The notes under the pieces are model-generated. The model was not told where the DNA came from. It saw only the letters and a program-made list of their open reading frames with translations, and ran no database searches. The position numbers and the translations under genes were made by a program. From NCBI GenBank assembly GCA_900199505.1, contig FZQV01000006.1, positions 1 to 64,000 of the forward strand: a stretch of 64,000 bases of DNA. Direction: 5' to 3'. This DNA comes from Ruaniaceae bacterium KH17 (GTDB lineage Bacteria > Actinomycetota > Actinomycetes > Actinomycetales > Actinomycetaceae). Below are positions 8,211 to 16,751 of this stretch, piece after piece. Every line of letters starts with the position of its first letter. Within the stretch, counting starts at the first letter, position 1.

Positions 8211-9512
8211 ATGCGCTCGACACCTCCACAAGGCTGGAACAGTTGGGACTGCTTCGGATCCTCCGTCACGGAGGCCGAGGTGCTCGCCAATGCCGAGTTC
8301 ATCGCGGAGCACCTGCTCGAGTTCGGCTGGGACACCGTGGTGGTGGATATCGACTGGTCGGACCCGACGGCGAGTGCCCACGAATACAACGCCGGCGCGC
8401 CTCTGGAGATGGACGGGTATGGCCGGCTCGTGCCCGCACCGAACCGTTTCCCGAGCGCGGCCGACGGCGCCGGGTTTGGTCCGCTCGCGGAGCGGATCCA
8501 CGCGCTTGGGCTGAAGTTTGGCATCCACACGATGCGCGGAGTGCCGCGGAACGCCGTCGCCCAGAACACTCCGGTGCTCGGCACCTCGGCGACCGCCGCC
8601 GAGATTGCCGCCCCGGAGAACTCCTGCCAGTGGAACCCGGACATGGTGGGGCTCGACTGGTCGATTCCGGCGGCGCAGGCCTACTACGATTCGACGCTCG
8701 CGTTGTATGCGCAGTGGGGCGTGGACTTCATCAAGTGCGATGACATGCTGTGGCCATACCAGAGCGCCGATATCGCGGCATATGCCACGGCCATCGCGAA
8801 GACGGGGCGCGAGATCGAGTTGTCACTCTCTCCGGGGCGCGAGCTTTCTTTCGCGCATCTCGACCACCTACGCGCGAACGCGACCATGTGGCGTATCTCG
8901 GATGATCTGTGGGACCGGTGGGAGGACGTTGAGGCGAACTTCATGCGCTTCTCGCGCTGGGCGCCGCATGCGTCGGCCGATGGCTGGCCCGACGGCGACA
9001 TGCTTCCGCTTGGCCGGATCGGCATCCGTGCGCATGACGGCGTCGAGCGGGATTCGCGGCTCACGCATGCCGAGCAGGTGACGCTGATGACCCTCTGGGT
9101 GATCGCGCGCTCGCCGCTGATGATCGGCGGGCACCTGCCGGAGTCGAAGCCGGAGACGATCGCGCTCTTCACGAACCGCGAGGTACTTGAGGTGCTGCGG
9201 AGTTCGGGCAATCGCGAGTTGGTGCGCGAGGGCAACGTGGTGATCTGGGGTGCTGATGGCGAGGCGGACGTGCGCTACGTCGCCGTCTTCAACCTGTCTG
9301 ACGGCGATGCGACGCTTTCGGTGGACCCGCAAGAGGCGGGGCTACCCGGGGTGCTGACGGGTGAGCTTCGGGAGCTGTGGACGGGAGAGGTTCTCGCACC
9401 GCGGCTGGTGACGAGCCACCCCGACGGCGACCGCGGCGTCCTTCCAGGCAACACCGCAATCGACCCCGTGCTACCCCGGCACGGCTCCGCCCTCCTGCGC
9501 TACCGGCCGTAG
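8211..9512 (+). CDS. GH27 glycoside hydrolase (alpha-galactosidase or beta-L-arabinopyranosidase)
   Basis: Retaining exo-glycosidase of clan GH-D. The N-terminus PPQGWNSWDCFG is the family hallmark; the nucleophile lies in VDFIKCDDM and the acid/base in WRISDDLWDRW; a C-terminal beta domain follows. It has 433 residues and no signal peptide, so it acts inside the cell on imported glycosides. It has its own ribosome site (GAGGAAG) 13 nt after lacI and ends the arabinose operon. GH27 includes beta-L-arabinopyranosidases as well as alpha-galactosidases, and the operon context favours an arabinose-containing substrate. Confidence 0.85.
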   Translation: MRSTPPQGWNSWDCFGSSVTEAEVLANAEFIAEHLLEFGWDTVVVDIDWSDPTASAHEYNAGAPLEMDGYGRLVPAPNRFPSAADGAGFGPLAERIHALGLKFGIHTMRGVPRNAVAQNTPVLGTSATAAEIAAPENSCQWNPDMVGLDWSIPAAQAYYDSTLALYAQWGVDFIKCDDMLWPYQSADIAAYATAIAKTGREIELSLSPGRELSFAHLDHLRANATMWRISDDLWDRWEDVEANFMRFSRWAPHASADGWPDGDMLPLGRIGIRAHDGVERDSRLTHAEQVTLMTLWVIARSPLMIGGHLPESKPETIALFTNREVLEVLRSSGNRELVREGNVVIWGADGEADVRYVAVFNLSDGDATLSVDPQEAGLPGVLTGELRELWTGEVLAPRLVTSHPDGDRGVLPGNTAIDPVLPRHGSALLRYRP

Positions 9513-9560
9513 TCCACGACACGCCGGGGAGCGACACGCCAGCGAGTGAGATCCCCACCC

Positions 9561-9712
9561 TGTGGATAGTGGGAATCTGCGTGATTCCAACGGTTTCGAG
9601 GCGTGTAGACAGGACCTTATCCACAGGTGACCGCAGGTTGTGCACAGGAGGTTACACCGACTCGGCGTGTCATCCACAACTCCATCCACCGCCGTCGGGC
9701 ACGTTATCCACC
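9561..9712. promoter_or_regulatory. DnaA-box cluster upstream of dnaB
   Basis: A perfect DnaA box TTATCCACA (9617-9625) is accompanied by TTATCCACC (9704-9712), TCATCCACA (9670-9678), an inverted TGTGGATAG (9561-9569) and a weaker TTGTGCACA. They end about 60 bp before the dnaB start. This suggests DnaA control of dnaB rather than an origin: there is no AT-rich unwinding region and dnaA/dnaN are absent. Confidence 0.65.
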
Positions 9713-9775
9713 GGCCCATTTCGTTGTGTCAGTGGGGACGCGTAACGTTGCTCTAGCGTTTCGGAAGGAGTATGC

Positions 9776-11137
9776 ATGGCGATGCCCATGACGGAGGCAC
9801 CCGCGTTCGATCGACTGCCGCCGCAGGACCTTGAGGCGGAACAATCGGTGCTCGGCGGCATGATGCTGTCCAAGGACGCGATCGCCGATGTGATGCAGGA
9901 GCTGAAGGGTACCGACTTCTACCGGCCGGCCCACGAGCTGATCCACGATGCCATCATGGACCTCTACGGGCGCGGCGAACCGGCCGACGCCGTCACGGTC
10001 GCCAACGAACTCTCCAGGCAGGGCGATCTGGCGCGGATCGGTGGGGCGCCGTATCTGCACACGCTGATCGCCTCGGTTCCCACGGCCGCGAACGCCGGCT
10101 ACTACGCGCGGATCGTGCACGATCAGGCGATCATGCGGCGGCTGGTCGAGGCGGGCACCCGGATCACACAGCTTGGCTATGCCCAGGACGGCAGCGACAT
10201 CGTCGATCTGGTGAATGCCGCGCAGTCCGAGGTCTACTCGGTCACGGACAATCGAAAGTCTGAGGACTACCAGCCACTCTCGGTGACCGGCCCCGAAACT
10301 TTCGACGAGATCGAGCGGATCTCGAACCACGACACCGAGATGGTGGGTGTTCCCACGGGATTCCAGCGGCTCGACGATCTGACGAACGGGTTGCAGCCCG
10401 GGCAGATGGTGATCATCGCAGCGCGCCCAGCGATGGGCAAGTCCACGCTCGCGATCGACATTTGCCGTTCGGCCAGCATCAAGCACGGCATGACCTCGGT
10501 GGTGTTCTCGCTGGAGATGGGCCGCACCGAGCTCACGATGCGCCTGCTCTCGGCGGAGTCGGAGATCGAATTGCAGACCTTGCGCCGCGGCGTGAAGGCG
10601 TCGAACGACTGGACGAAGCTGGCGAAGACCCTGAATCGAATCTCCTCGGCTCCCCTGTTCATCGACGATTCGCCCAACATGTCACTGATGGAGATCCGGG
10701 CGAAGTGTCGCCGGCTCAAGCAGCAGCACGATCTGAAGCTGGTTGTGATCGACTACCTCCAGCTGATGAGCTCGGGCAAGCGCGTCGAGTCGCGCCAGCA
10801 AGAGGTCTCGGAGTTCTCGCGCGCACTGAAGCTCTTGGCCAAGGAGCTTGAGGTGCCGGTGATCGCCGTCGCGCAACTGAACCGTGGGCCGGAGGCGCGC
10901 ACGGACAAGAAGCCGATGATGTCCGATCTGCGCGAGTCTGGTTCCCTTGAGCAGGACGCGGACATGGTGATCCTGCTGCACCGCGATGATGTCTATAAAT
11001 CGCGCGATGAGGAGAAGTCCGGCGAGGCCGAGATCATCCTGGCCAAGCACCGCAACGGTCCGACGGCGACCTTCTCGCTGGCGTTCCGCGGCCACCTTGC
11101 CCGCTTCGACAACATGGCTACGGAAGACGCCTTCTAG
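9776..11137 (+). CDS. dnaB: Replicative DNA helicase DnaB
   Basis: Hexameric ring helicase that unwinds the fork. It has 453 residues, the normal size, with no intein. The N-terminal domain begins PPQDLEAEQSVLGGMML. The RecA-like motor has Walker A ARPAMGKST, the H1a region FSLEMGRTEL, Walker B LVVIDYLQLM and SGSLEQDADMVILLHR. The ATG at 9776 follows AAGGAG; an ATG six bases later is a weaker alternative. Its upstream region carries several DnaA boxes. Confidence 0.97.
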   Translation: MAMPMTEAPAFDRLPPQDLEAEQSVLGGMMLSKDAIADVMQELKGTDFYRPAHELIHDAIMDLYGRGEPADAVTVANELSRQGDLARIGGAPYLHTLIASVPTAANAGYYARIVHDQAIMRRLVEAGTRITQLGYAQDGSDIVDLVNAAQSEVYSVTDNRKSEDYQPLSVTGPETFDEIERISNHDTEMVGVPTGFQRLDDLTNGLQPGQMVIIAARPAMGKSTLAIDICRSASIKHGMTSVVFSLEMGRTELTMRLLSAESEIELQTLRRGVKASNDWTKLAKTLNRISSAPLFIDDSPNMSLMEIRAKCRRLKQQHDLKLVVIDYLQLMSSGKRVESRQQEVSEFSRALKLLAKELEVPVIAVAQLNRGPEARTDKKPMMSDLRESGSLEQDADMVILLHRDDVYKSRDEEKSGEAEIILAKHRNGPTATFSLAFRGHLARFDNMATEDAF

Positions 11138-11175
11138 CTATATCTAACCGGTGTTGTTCCAGCTAGGATCACCGC

Positions 11176-11442
11176 ATGAAGCCCGCAGTTCCCGATCCGG
11201 ATGCGCCAATCGATGTCGCCCACCAGAATGTCGATCGGATTGGCTTCCTCAATGGGCGGGCGCACGTGCCGGAGGGCTTCGACGCGGTGGCCGCGGAGGA
11301 GATCGCCGAACTCTTCGGGATCGCTCAGTACGATGACGAGTCGGTGACGGCGACGCTCAACGCGTTTGCTGATGAAGGCGTCGCGGAAGCGGTGCCCAAT
11401 GCAGGGCGCGCATTGATCGATTCAGGGGACTGGGAGTGGTAG
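11176..11442 (+). CDS. Small acidic protein of unknown function
   Basis: An 88-residue, strongly acidic protein with no membrane segment or recognisable domain; residues 40-50 contain AAEEIAELFGI. A -10 box TAGGAT lies exactly 6 nt before the ATG with no ribosome site, so it is probably expressed from a leaderless mRNA independently of dnaB, 38 nt upstream. Codon use matches its neighbours, which supports it being real. Confidence 0.6.
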   Translation: MKPAVPDPDAPIDVAHQNVDRIGFLNGRAHVPEGFDAVAAEEIAELFGIAQYDDESVTATLNAFADEGVAEAVPNAGRALIDSGDWEW

Positions 11443-11537
11443 TGCGGGGTGAGGTCTGGTGGATAACGGCCTCCGCCCGGTCCTCTCCCCTGCATGAAGT
11501 GGAGCTTTCGTCCCTCCGCCGCGCGGGCACGTGAACG

Positions 11538-11613
11538 TTTGCCACTCACGTGAGTGCGAAATGTCCGCGTCAGGCACGGATTGCGTACGTTTGCCACTCA
11601 CGTGAGTGCGAAA
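11538..11613. repeat. Family A paired palindrome, copy 1
   Basis: Two copies of the palindrome CACTCACGTGAGTG (11543-11556 and 11595-11608), each flanked by TTTGC / GCGAAA arms, with centres exactly 52 bp apart. The spacer contains GGATTGCGTACGTTTG, also found in the copy at 14106. It lies between the small ORF and the DUF559 gene. Confidence 0.85.
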
Positions 11614-11661
11614 GGGACACTCGGACGTTCAGTGGGCCGATGTGTGGCGGCAAGGCGACAC

Positions 11662-12573
11662 TCAGATGTAGGCAGAGACTTCCGGGAAGTGCCTGCGCCA
11701 CTCGTCGCTCGAGATGCTCACTCGCATCCCTTCCTTTCGCATTGCCGCGACGATACGTTCCAGCGTCTTCCCGGGCGTCCTATAAATGTCCTTCGCGAGG
11801 AGAGTAACGATGCGCCAGTCGGCGCCATCAAACTCTTCCCTCCTCGCAATATCAGCCTCCCACTGCGCCTGTGTCTCCGCGTGATGCCGTCCGTCGTACT
11901 CGATCGCAAGCCGATAGTCGCGGTACCCCATTTCCGTACGCCTCACCACATCGCCGTATTCATTGAAGAAGCAGATATTGACCTCGGGCTCCGGCAGGCC
12001 GGCCAGGACAATCAATAGCCGTGAGCGCGTCTCCATCGGCGAGTCTGTTCCGGTTCGAACAAGTTGGGCGGCTGTCAGTGCGTGACTGCGCAGCTGTGGA
12101 AGTGCGTTCTCACTCGCTCGAATGAGTTGGTCCGATGTTGCGCGCTTGAGCCGCACAAGAGAATCGCCCAGCACCACGAGGTCGACAGTCGAGAGATGCG
12201 CTGCCATGTCGGCGAACGTGTCTTCAGGGCTCGTGACGGGAAGCCCTCGGAAGGTGGTCGGCGTGCGCGCCGACTTGTGAACGGCAATCTCCTTCCGGCG
12301 CGAACGGTGCCGGTCCTCCCGGACACTTGCATGGAACACGTCTGTGTGGGGCACGGTAGCCCCATAGAGACGGGCGGCCTGATGGTGCGAAAGAAACGCG
12401 CCCGGTCCTGCCGCGAGCAGAACGGCACACCCTTCGCGCCGGGCATCGAGCGGCTCCGCGCCGAGCACGTAGACGCCATGGAAGAGCCTCCGGAACGGCG
12501 TTGCTTGAATCTTCCGCCGCGAGTAGCCAGCTTTCAGTGCGTCTCGGAGAAGAAAGGGCTCATTCATGTTCAT
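11662..12573 (-). CDS. AbiEi-like winged helix plus DUF559 (Vsr-type endonuclease fold) protein
   Basis: About 303 residues from the ATG at 12573; a second ATG is at 12567. The N-terminal half (LRDALKAGYSRRKIQATPFRR, VYVLG, SHHQAARLYG) resembles the winged-helix regulators with AbiEi-antitoxin-like domains widespread in actinomycetes. The C-terminal half has the DUF559 pattern RLAIEYDGRHH and WRIVTLLAKDIYRTP, a PD-(D/E)XK nuclease-like fold. Real activity is unknown. It is a single gene on the minus strand flanked by family A palindromes, and the region looks accessory. Confidence 0.75.
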   Translation of the reverse strand: MNMNEPFLLRDALKAGYSRRKIQATPFRRLFHGVYVLGAEPLDARREGCAVLLAAGPGAFLSHHQAARLYGATVPHTDVFHASVREDRHRSRRKEIAVHKSARTPTTFRGLPVTSPEDTFADMAAHLSTVDLVVLGDSLVRLKRATSDQLIRASENALPQLRSHALTAAQLVRTGTDSPMETRSRLLIVLAGLPEPEVNICFFNEYGDVVRRTEMGYRDYRLAIEYDGRHHAETQAQWEADIARREEFDGADWRIVTLLAKDIYRTPGKTLERIVAAMRKEGMRVSISSDEWRRHFPEVSAYI

Positions 12574-12669
12574 TGAGGAATCTTGCCGCACTCGGCGAAG
12601 TCCTCGCTTGAGTTTTCCACAGGCCAGGCTCAACGCCGTCGGCGGGCATGTGCCACCCTGCCCGGCCTC

Positions 12670-12691
12670 TTGCCACTCACGTGAGTGCGAA
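12670..12691. repeat. Family A palindrome, single copy
   Basis: One CACTCACGTGAGTG core (12674-12687) with TTGC / GCGAA arms. No partner is found 52 bp to either side, so this is a solo or decayed copy. It lies in the 284-bp gap between the divergently transcribed DUF559 and P-loop/kinase genes; I see nothing else there. Confidence 0.8.
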
Positions 12692-12857
12692 AGGGCGGCG
12701 GCGGTAATGGTTCCACACCACCTTCTCTTATGAGGGCCGCCGTGTGAGCAAGTGGCGGCACGAGGCTCCTGCCCTGACACGCGGCGAGGCGCGATATCAC
12801 CTGGCGCTGGCGAGGATGTGACTCATACGCTGGGAAGAATAGCGAGGAGGTAAGCGG

Positions 12858-14102
12858 ATGTTGCTATGCCTGACGGGCGCGAGCGGCGCAGGCAAGTCCA
12901 CCGTCCTTAGATACCTGCAGGATGTGGACTGGGGGCAGGCGGTCACGTGCGTTGAGTTCGATTCCATCGGCGTTCCCGACGGCGCCGACACAGCTTGGCG
13001 GCATTCGGCGATCGAGCAGTGGGTCCAGCGTGCACTGGACGCACAAGCCCGCGGTGAGCACCTCTTCCTCTTCGGGCAAGTGCCGATGGGGGAGCTCCTC
13101 GCTGCGCCATCTGCCGAGCGCGTCGAGGACATAGCCGTGTGTATGTTGCACTGCTCGGGCGAGGTCCGCAGTGCCCGGCTACGGGCACGAGGCGGGCCGG
13201 AAGAGAGCCTCATCCATCACGTCCGGTTCGGTGACTGGTTTCTCGCCCACACTCTCGACCCCACGCACGCGCCGGAGGTGATTCGTGTGCCAAGCGCGAC
13301 GCCCATGCGTTGGGATCGTTGGCAGGGCTGGAGCCCCGGAGACCCGCGCTGGACGGCGCACGTTATCGATACTGATGCACTGGTGCCGCATGATGTGACG
13401 CGACAGGTTGAGACGTGGGCCCGCGCGCAGCTCGTGTTGAATCTGCCAGAGGACACCTCACATCGGGGCGTCGAGTCACTCATGCGCGATGCAGGCTGGC
13501 AGTCCTGCGGTGCGGGCGATTGGGCTATTGCCCTCGCGGCGCCGTCGGGCGAAGTTGTTGCCCGGATCAGCCCCTTCGACCCCGTTGGCCCCTACACGGC
13601 TCGGCTCTACCGTGAGGCGGCCGGCACTGGACGGGTGCCAGCGATCTATGCGCATCGCCGTCTCGCTGGAGGTGGCGACGTACAGATTCTGGAGAAGCTC
13701 ACCGCTGTCGGCGCGGATGAGGCTGCGCTCTTCCTCAAGAGACTCACATCCGGAGATGCTGAGCTGTCCGAACTCGCGGCCATCACCGCGAGCCTTCATC
13801 GCGATGCGCAACGCGAGCTTCCGTGGTGTGGGCCTTTGGACAGCAATCCGTCCAATGTCATGAGAACGCGCTCGGGCCGGCTGGTGCTCACCGATCCGTA
13901 CTACGCGGATGGCCCGAGTCTCTACGCGACGGCGGAGGCGCATCCTGAGATCGTCGCCGGGAGGATCCCGGAGGGTGAGCGGCGGTTCATGACCGAGATT
14001 CCGTTGGCGTGCTCCGGGCCGTGGAGTCTGGACGACCGCGAAGCAATGCGCGAAGCGCTGGCTCGCGAAGACGCCAGAGCCGAGACCAGAGCGCGCTCCT
14101 GA
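12858..14102 (+). CDS. P-loop kinase domain fused to a phosphotransferase/protein-kinase-like domain, unknown function
   Basis: A 414-residue protein with GAGGAGG before its ATG. Residues 1-180 are a P-loop nucleoside-kinase-like domain opening with MLLCLTGASGAGKSTVLRYL. Residues about 200-400 have a kinase-like end: SNPSNVMRTRSGRLVLTDPYY resembles the catalytic-loop Asn and the metal-binding Asp (DFG-like LTDP) of aminoglycoside phosphotransferase and Ser/Thr kinase folds, and AIALAAPSGEVVARISPF could be the ATP-site lysine region but has no clear lysine. I do not recognise the family or substrate. It stands alone, with family A palindromes on both sides. Confidence 0.6.
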   Translation: MLLCLTGASGAGKSTVLRYLQDVDWGQAVTCVEFDSIGVPDGADTAWRHSAIEQWVQRALDAQARGEHLFLFGQVPMGELLAAPSAERVEDIAVCMLHCSGEVRSARLRARGGPEESLIHHVRFGDWFLAHTLDPTHAPEVIRVPSATPMRWDRWQGWSPGDPRWTAHVIDTDALVPHDVTRQVETWARAQLVLNLPEDTSHRGVESLMRDAGWQSCGAGDWAIALAAPSGEVVARISPFDPVGPYTARLYREAAGTGRVPAIYAHRRLAGGGDVQILEKLTAVGADEAALFLKRLTSGDAELSELAAITASLHRDAQRELPWCGPLDSNPSNVMRTRSGRLVLTDPYYADGPSLYATAEAHPEIVAGRIPEGERRFMTEIPLACSGPWSLDDREAMREALAREDARAETRARS

Positions 14103-14105
14103 ACG

Positions 14106-14188
14106 TTTGCCACTCAGGTGAGTGGCAAAAGACCGTGTTCGGTGTGGATTGCGTACGTTTGGAACTCACGTGAGTGGCAAACGTACGG
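14106..14188. repeat. Family A paired palindrome, copy 2
   Basis: Cores at 14111-14124 (CACTCAGGTGAGTG) and 14163-14176 (AACTCACGTGAGTG), again with a 52-bp centre-to-centre distance. The second palindrome extends outward as CGTACGTTTG...CAAACGTACG. It begins 3 nt after the stop of the P-loop/kinase gene. Confidence 0.85.
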
Positions 14189-14222
14189 GTCGGCGGGCCT
14201 GGGAGGGGCGGTTGGTCAGAGG

Positions 14223-14296
14223 GTGACGTAGCGGGCCAGGTAGTGGGCGAGAGGCGAGGCAGCGCGCGGGCTATTGGGCGACGTAGCGGGCCAGGT
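14223..14296. repeat. Short direct duplication of the end of the UvrA-like gene
   Basis: GACGTAGCGGGCCAGGTA occurs at 14225-14242 and again at 14279-14296, where it encodes the C-terminal residues YLARYV of the UvrA-like protein. The outer copy would encode YLARYVTL and a stop. This suggests a 54-bp tandem slip or relic of an older 3' end. Confidence 0.7.
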
Positions 14297-16628
14297 ACTC
14301 GCCCGTGAGGGTCGCCTGCGTGGCCACGAGCTCGGCGGGCGTACCCTCGAAGACCACGCGGCCGCCGTCGTGTCCCGCCCCCGGGCCGAGATCGATGATC
14401 CAGTCCGCGTGCGCCATCACCGCCTGGTGATGCTCGATCACGATCACTGACTTCCCCGAATCCACCAGCCCATCCAGCATCGCGAGGAGCTGCTCCACGT
14501 CCGCGAGATGCAGACCGTTGGTGGGCTCGTCCAGCACGAACACGCCCGCCTTCTCATCCATCCGGCTCGCCAGCTTCAGCCTCTGGCGCTCGCCGCCGGA
14601 GAGCGTGGTGAGCGGCTGGCCGATCGTCAGGTACCCCAGCCCCACCGACTGCAGGCGCGCCACCAGCTTGTGCGCCGCAGGGAGCGTGCCATCGCCGTCG
14701 GCGAAGAAGGCCTCCGCATCATCCACCGAGAGTTGCAGGACCTCGTGGATGTCCTTCCCGCCAAAGCGGTACGCAAGCACCTCCGGCAGGAAGCCCTTCG
14801 TGTCACACTCCTCGCACGGCACGGTCACGCCCGCCATCACCGCGAGGTCCATGTAGATCACGCCCGCGCCCTTACATGCGGGGCAGGCGCCTGCCGAGTT
14901 CGCCGAGAACAGCGCCGGCTTCACCCCGTTCGCCTTTGCGAAGGCCTTCCGGATCGGCTCGAGCAGGCCCGTGTAGGTGGCAGGGTTCGAGCGGCGGGAC
15001 CCCTTGATGGCGCTCTGGTCGACGGCGATCACTTCCGCCGATCTCGGAAGGGAACCATGCAGGAGGGAGCTCTTTCCAGAGCCCGCCACGCCCGTGATCA
15101 CCGTGAGCACGCCGAGCGGGATGTCCACGTCCACGTTCTGCAAGTTGTTCGTGTGGGCGCCCCTGATCTCGATCACGCCGTTCGGCGTGCGAACCGTGTC
15201 CTTGAGGGTGGCGCGGTCGTCAAAGTGCTGGCCGGTGAGGGTGCCTGCGTTACGTAGCTCCTCGACCGTGCCCTCGAAGACCAGTTCACCGCCCGCCGAT
15301 CCGGCCCGGGGGCCGAGATCGATCACGTGATCCGCCGTGAGGATCACCTCCGGCTTGTGCTCCACGACGAGGATCGTGTTGCCTTTATCCCGCAGGTCCC
15401 GTAGCAGGCCGTTCATGCGTTGCACATCGTGCGGGTGCAGGCCGATGCTCGGCTCGTCGAAGACGTAAGTGACGTCCGTGAGTGCCGAGCCGAGATGCCG
15501 GATCATCTTGGTGCGCTGCGCCTCCCCGCCCGAGAGCGTCCCCGAGGGCCGGTTCAGGCTGAGGTAGCCGAGCCCGATCTCCACGAAAGAGTCGAGCGTC
15601 TCGCGCAGTTCGGTGAGGAGCGGTGCCACGCTCGGCTCGTCGATTCCGCGCACCCACTCGGCGAGATCCGAGATCTGCATGGACGCGGCATCCGCGATCG
15701 AAATGCCGCCGATCTTTGAGGACCGCGCGAGCTCGTTGAGGCGGGTGCCACCGCAGTCGGGGCAGGTCTGGAAGGTGATCGCGCGGTCCACGAAGGCGCG
15801 GATATGCGGCTGCATCGCCTCGCGGTCCTTGGAGAGGTATGACTTCTTGATTCGCGGAATCAGCCCCTCGTAGGAGACGTTGATGCCATCCACCTTGATC
15901 CGGGTGACGTCTTTGTAGAGGAAGTCCGCCATTTGGCGCTTCGTGAAGGTGCTGATCGGCTTGTCCGCGGGGAAGAACTCGCCGCTGCCGAAGATCCGGT
16001 TGTACCAGCCGTCCATCGAGAACCCGGGCACGGTGATCGCGCCCTCCTTGATGGACTTCGTCTCGTCGAAGAGGGCCGCGAGATCGAAGTCCGAGACGCT
16101 CCCCATTCCCTCGCAGCGCGGGCACATCCCGCCGGTGATCGAGAACTCTTCGCGCTTCTTGACCGTGCGCCCGTTCTTCTCCGTGGTGGTGGCGCCCGCG
16201 CCCGAAATGGTCGCCACGTTGAACGAGAACGCTTGGGACGAGCCGATGTGCGGCTCGCCGAGCCGGCTGAACAGGATTCGCAGCAGCGTGTACGCATCCG
16301 TCACGGTGCCCACGGTGGAACGCGGATTGGCGCCGATCCGCTCCTGATCCACGATGATCGCTGTCGTGAGGCCATCGAGGAGGTCCACATCGGGGCGGGC
16401 CAGGGTGGGCATGAAGCCTTGCACGAAGGTCGAGTAGGTCTCGTTGATGAGGCGCTGCGATTCGGCCGCGATCGTGTCGAACACGAGCGAGCTCTTGCCC
16501 GAGCCGGATACCCCGGTGAAGACGGTCAGGCGGCGCTTCGGGATCTCGACCGAGACGTCCTTCAGGTTGTTCTCTCGGGCACCGCTGACGCGGATGATCT
16601 CGTGCGTATCGGCGGGATGAGTGGACAC
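14271..16628 (-). CDS. UvrA-like ABC ATPase, short (DrrC/UvrA2-type)
   Basis: A 785-residue relative of excinuclease subunit A, against about 950 in true UvrA. Two ABC ATPase heads are visible: P-loops [10 protein letters not shown] and [10 protein letters not shown], signatures LSGGEAQR and LSGGERQR, and DEP motifs [11 protein letters not shown] and [10 protein letters not shown]. Zinc-finger cysteine pairs occur in [24 protein letters not shown] and CEECDTKG. The GTG start at 16628 follows GAGGAGG; longer readings run antisense into the next gene. Short UvrA-like proteins in actinomycetes are linked to resistance to DNA-binding drugs (DrrC), so self-protection or accessory repair is likely. 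Confidence 0.88.
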   Translation of the reverse strand: MSTHPADTHEIIRVSGARENNLKDVSVEIPKRRLTVFTGVSGSGKSSLVFDTIAAESQRLINETYSTFVQGFMPTLARPDVDLLDGLTTAIIVDQERIGANPRSTVGTVTDAYTLLRILFSRLGEPHIGSSQAFSFNVATISGAGATTTEKNGRTVKKREEFSITGGMCPRCEGMGSVSDFDLAALFDETKSIKEGAITVPGFSMDGWYNRIFGSGEFFPADKPISTFTKRQMADFLYKDVTRIKVDGINVSYEGLIPRIKKSYLSKDREAMQPHIRAFVDRAITFQTCPDCGGTRLNELARSSKIGGISIADAASMQISDLAEWVRGIDEPSVAPLLTELRETLDSFVEIGLGYLSLNRPSGTLSGGEAQRTKMIRHLGSALTDVTYVFDEPSIGLHPHDVQRMNGLLRDLRDKGNTILVVEHKPEVILTADHVIDLGPRAGSAGGELVFEGTVEELRNAGTLTGQHFDDRATLKDTVRTPNGVIEIRGAHTNNLQNVDVDIPLGVLTVITGVAGSGKSSLLHGSLPRSAEVIAVDQSAIKGSRRSNPATYTGLLEPIRKAFAKANGVKPALFSANSAGACPACKGAGVIYMDLAVMAGVTVPCEECDTKGFLPEVLAYRFGGKDIHEVLQLSVDDAEAFFADGDGTLPAAHKLVARLQSVGLGYLTIGQPLTTLSGGERQRLKLASRMDEKAGVFVLDEPTNGLHLADVEQLLAMLDGLVDSGKSVIVIEHHQAVMAHADWIIDLGPGAGHDGGRVVFEGTPAELVATQATLTGEYLARYVAQ

Positions 16629-16751
16629 GGGTGACCTCCTCAGCAGTTGGCGTGCGCGTAAAGGTAGCACGCATTGAGCCCCGGGTGTGTGCGAGGCACC
16701 CGGGCTTGGTATTTTCGGTACCACAGATCGACCGGCGCTCGAGGAGCATCC

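Noticed and set aside
9513-9775. Chromosomal replication origin
   Set aside because: DnaA boxes are present, but dnaA, dnaN, rpmH and an AT-rich unwinding stretch are missing; control of dnaB explains the cluster better.
12064-12576. 170-residue frame on the plus strand
   Set aside because: Antisense to the DUF559-type gene, which has recognisable motifs.
11538-14188. CRISPR-like array from regularly spaced palindromes
   Set aside because: Only two units per locus, symmetric units, conserved spacer and no cas genes.
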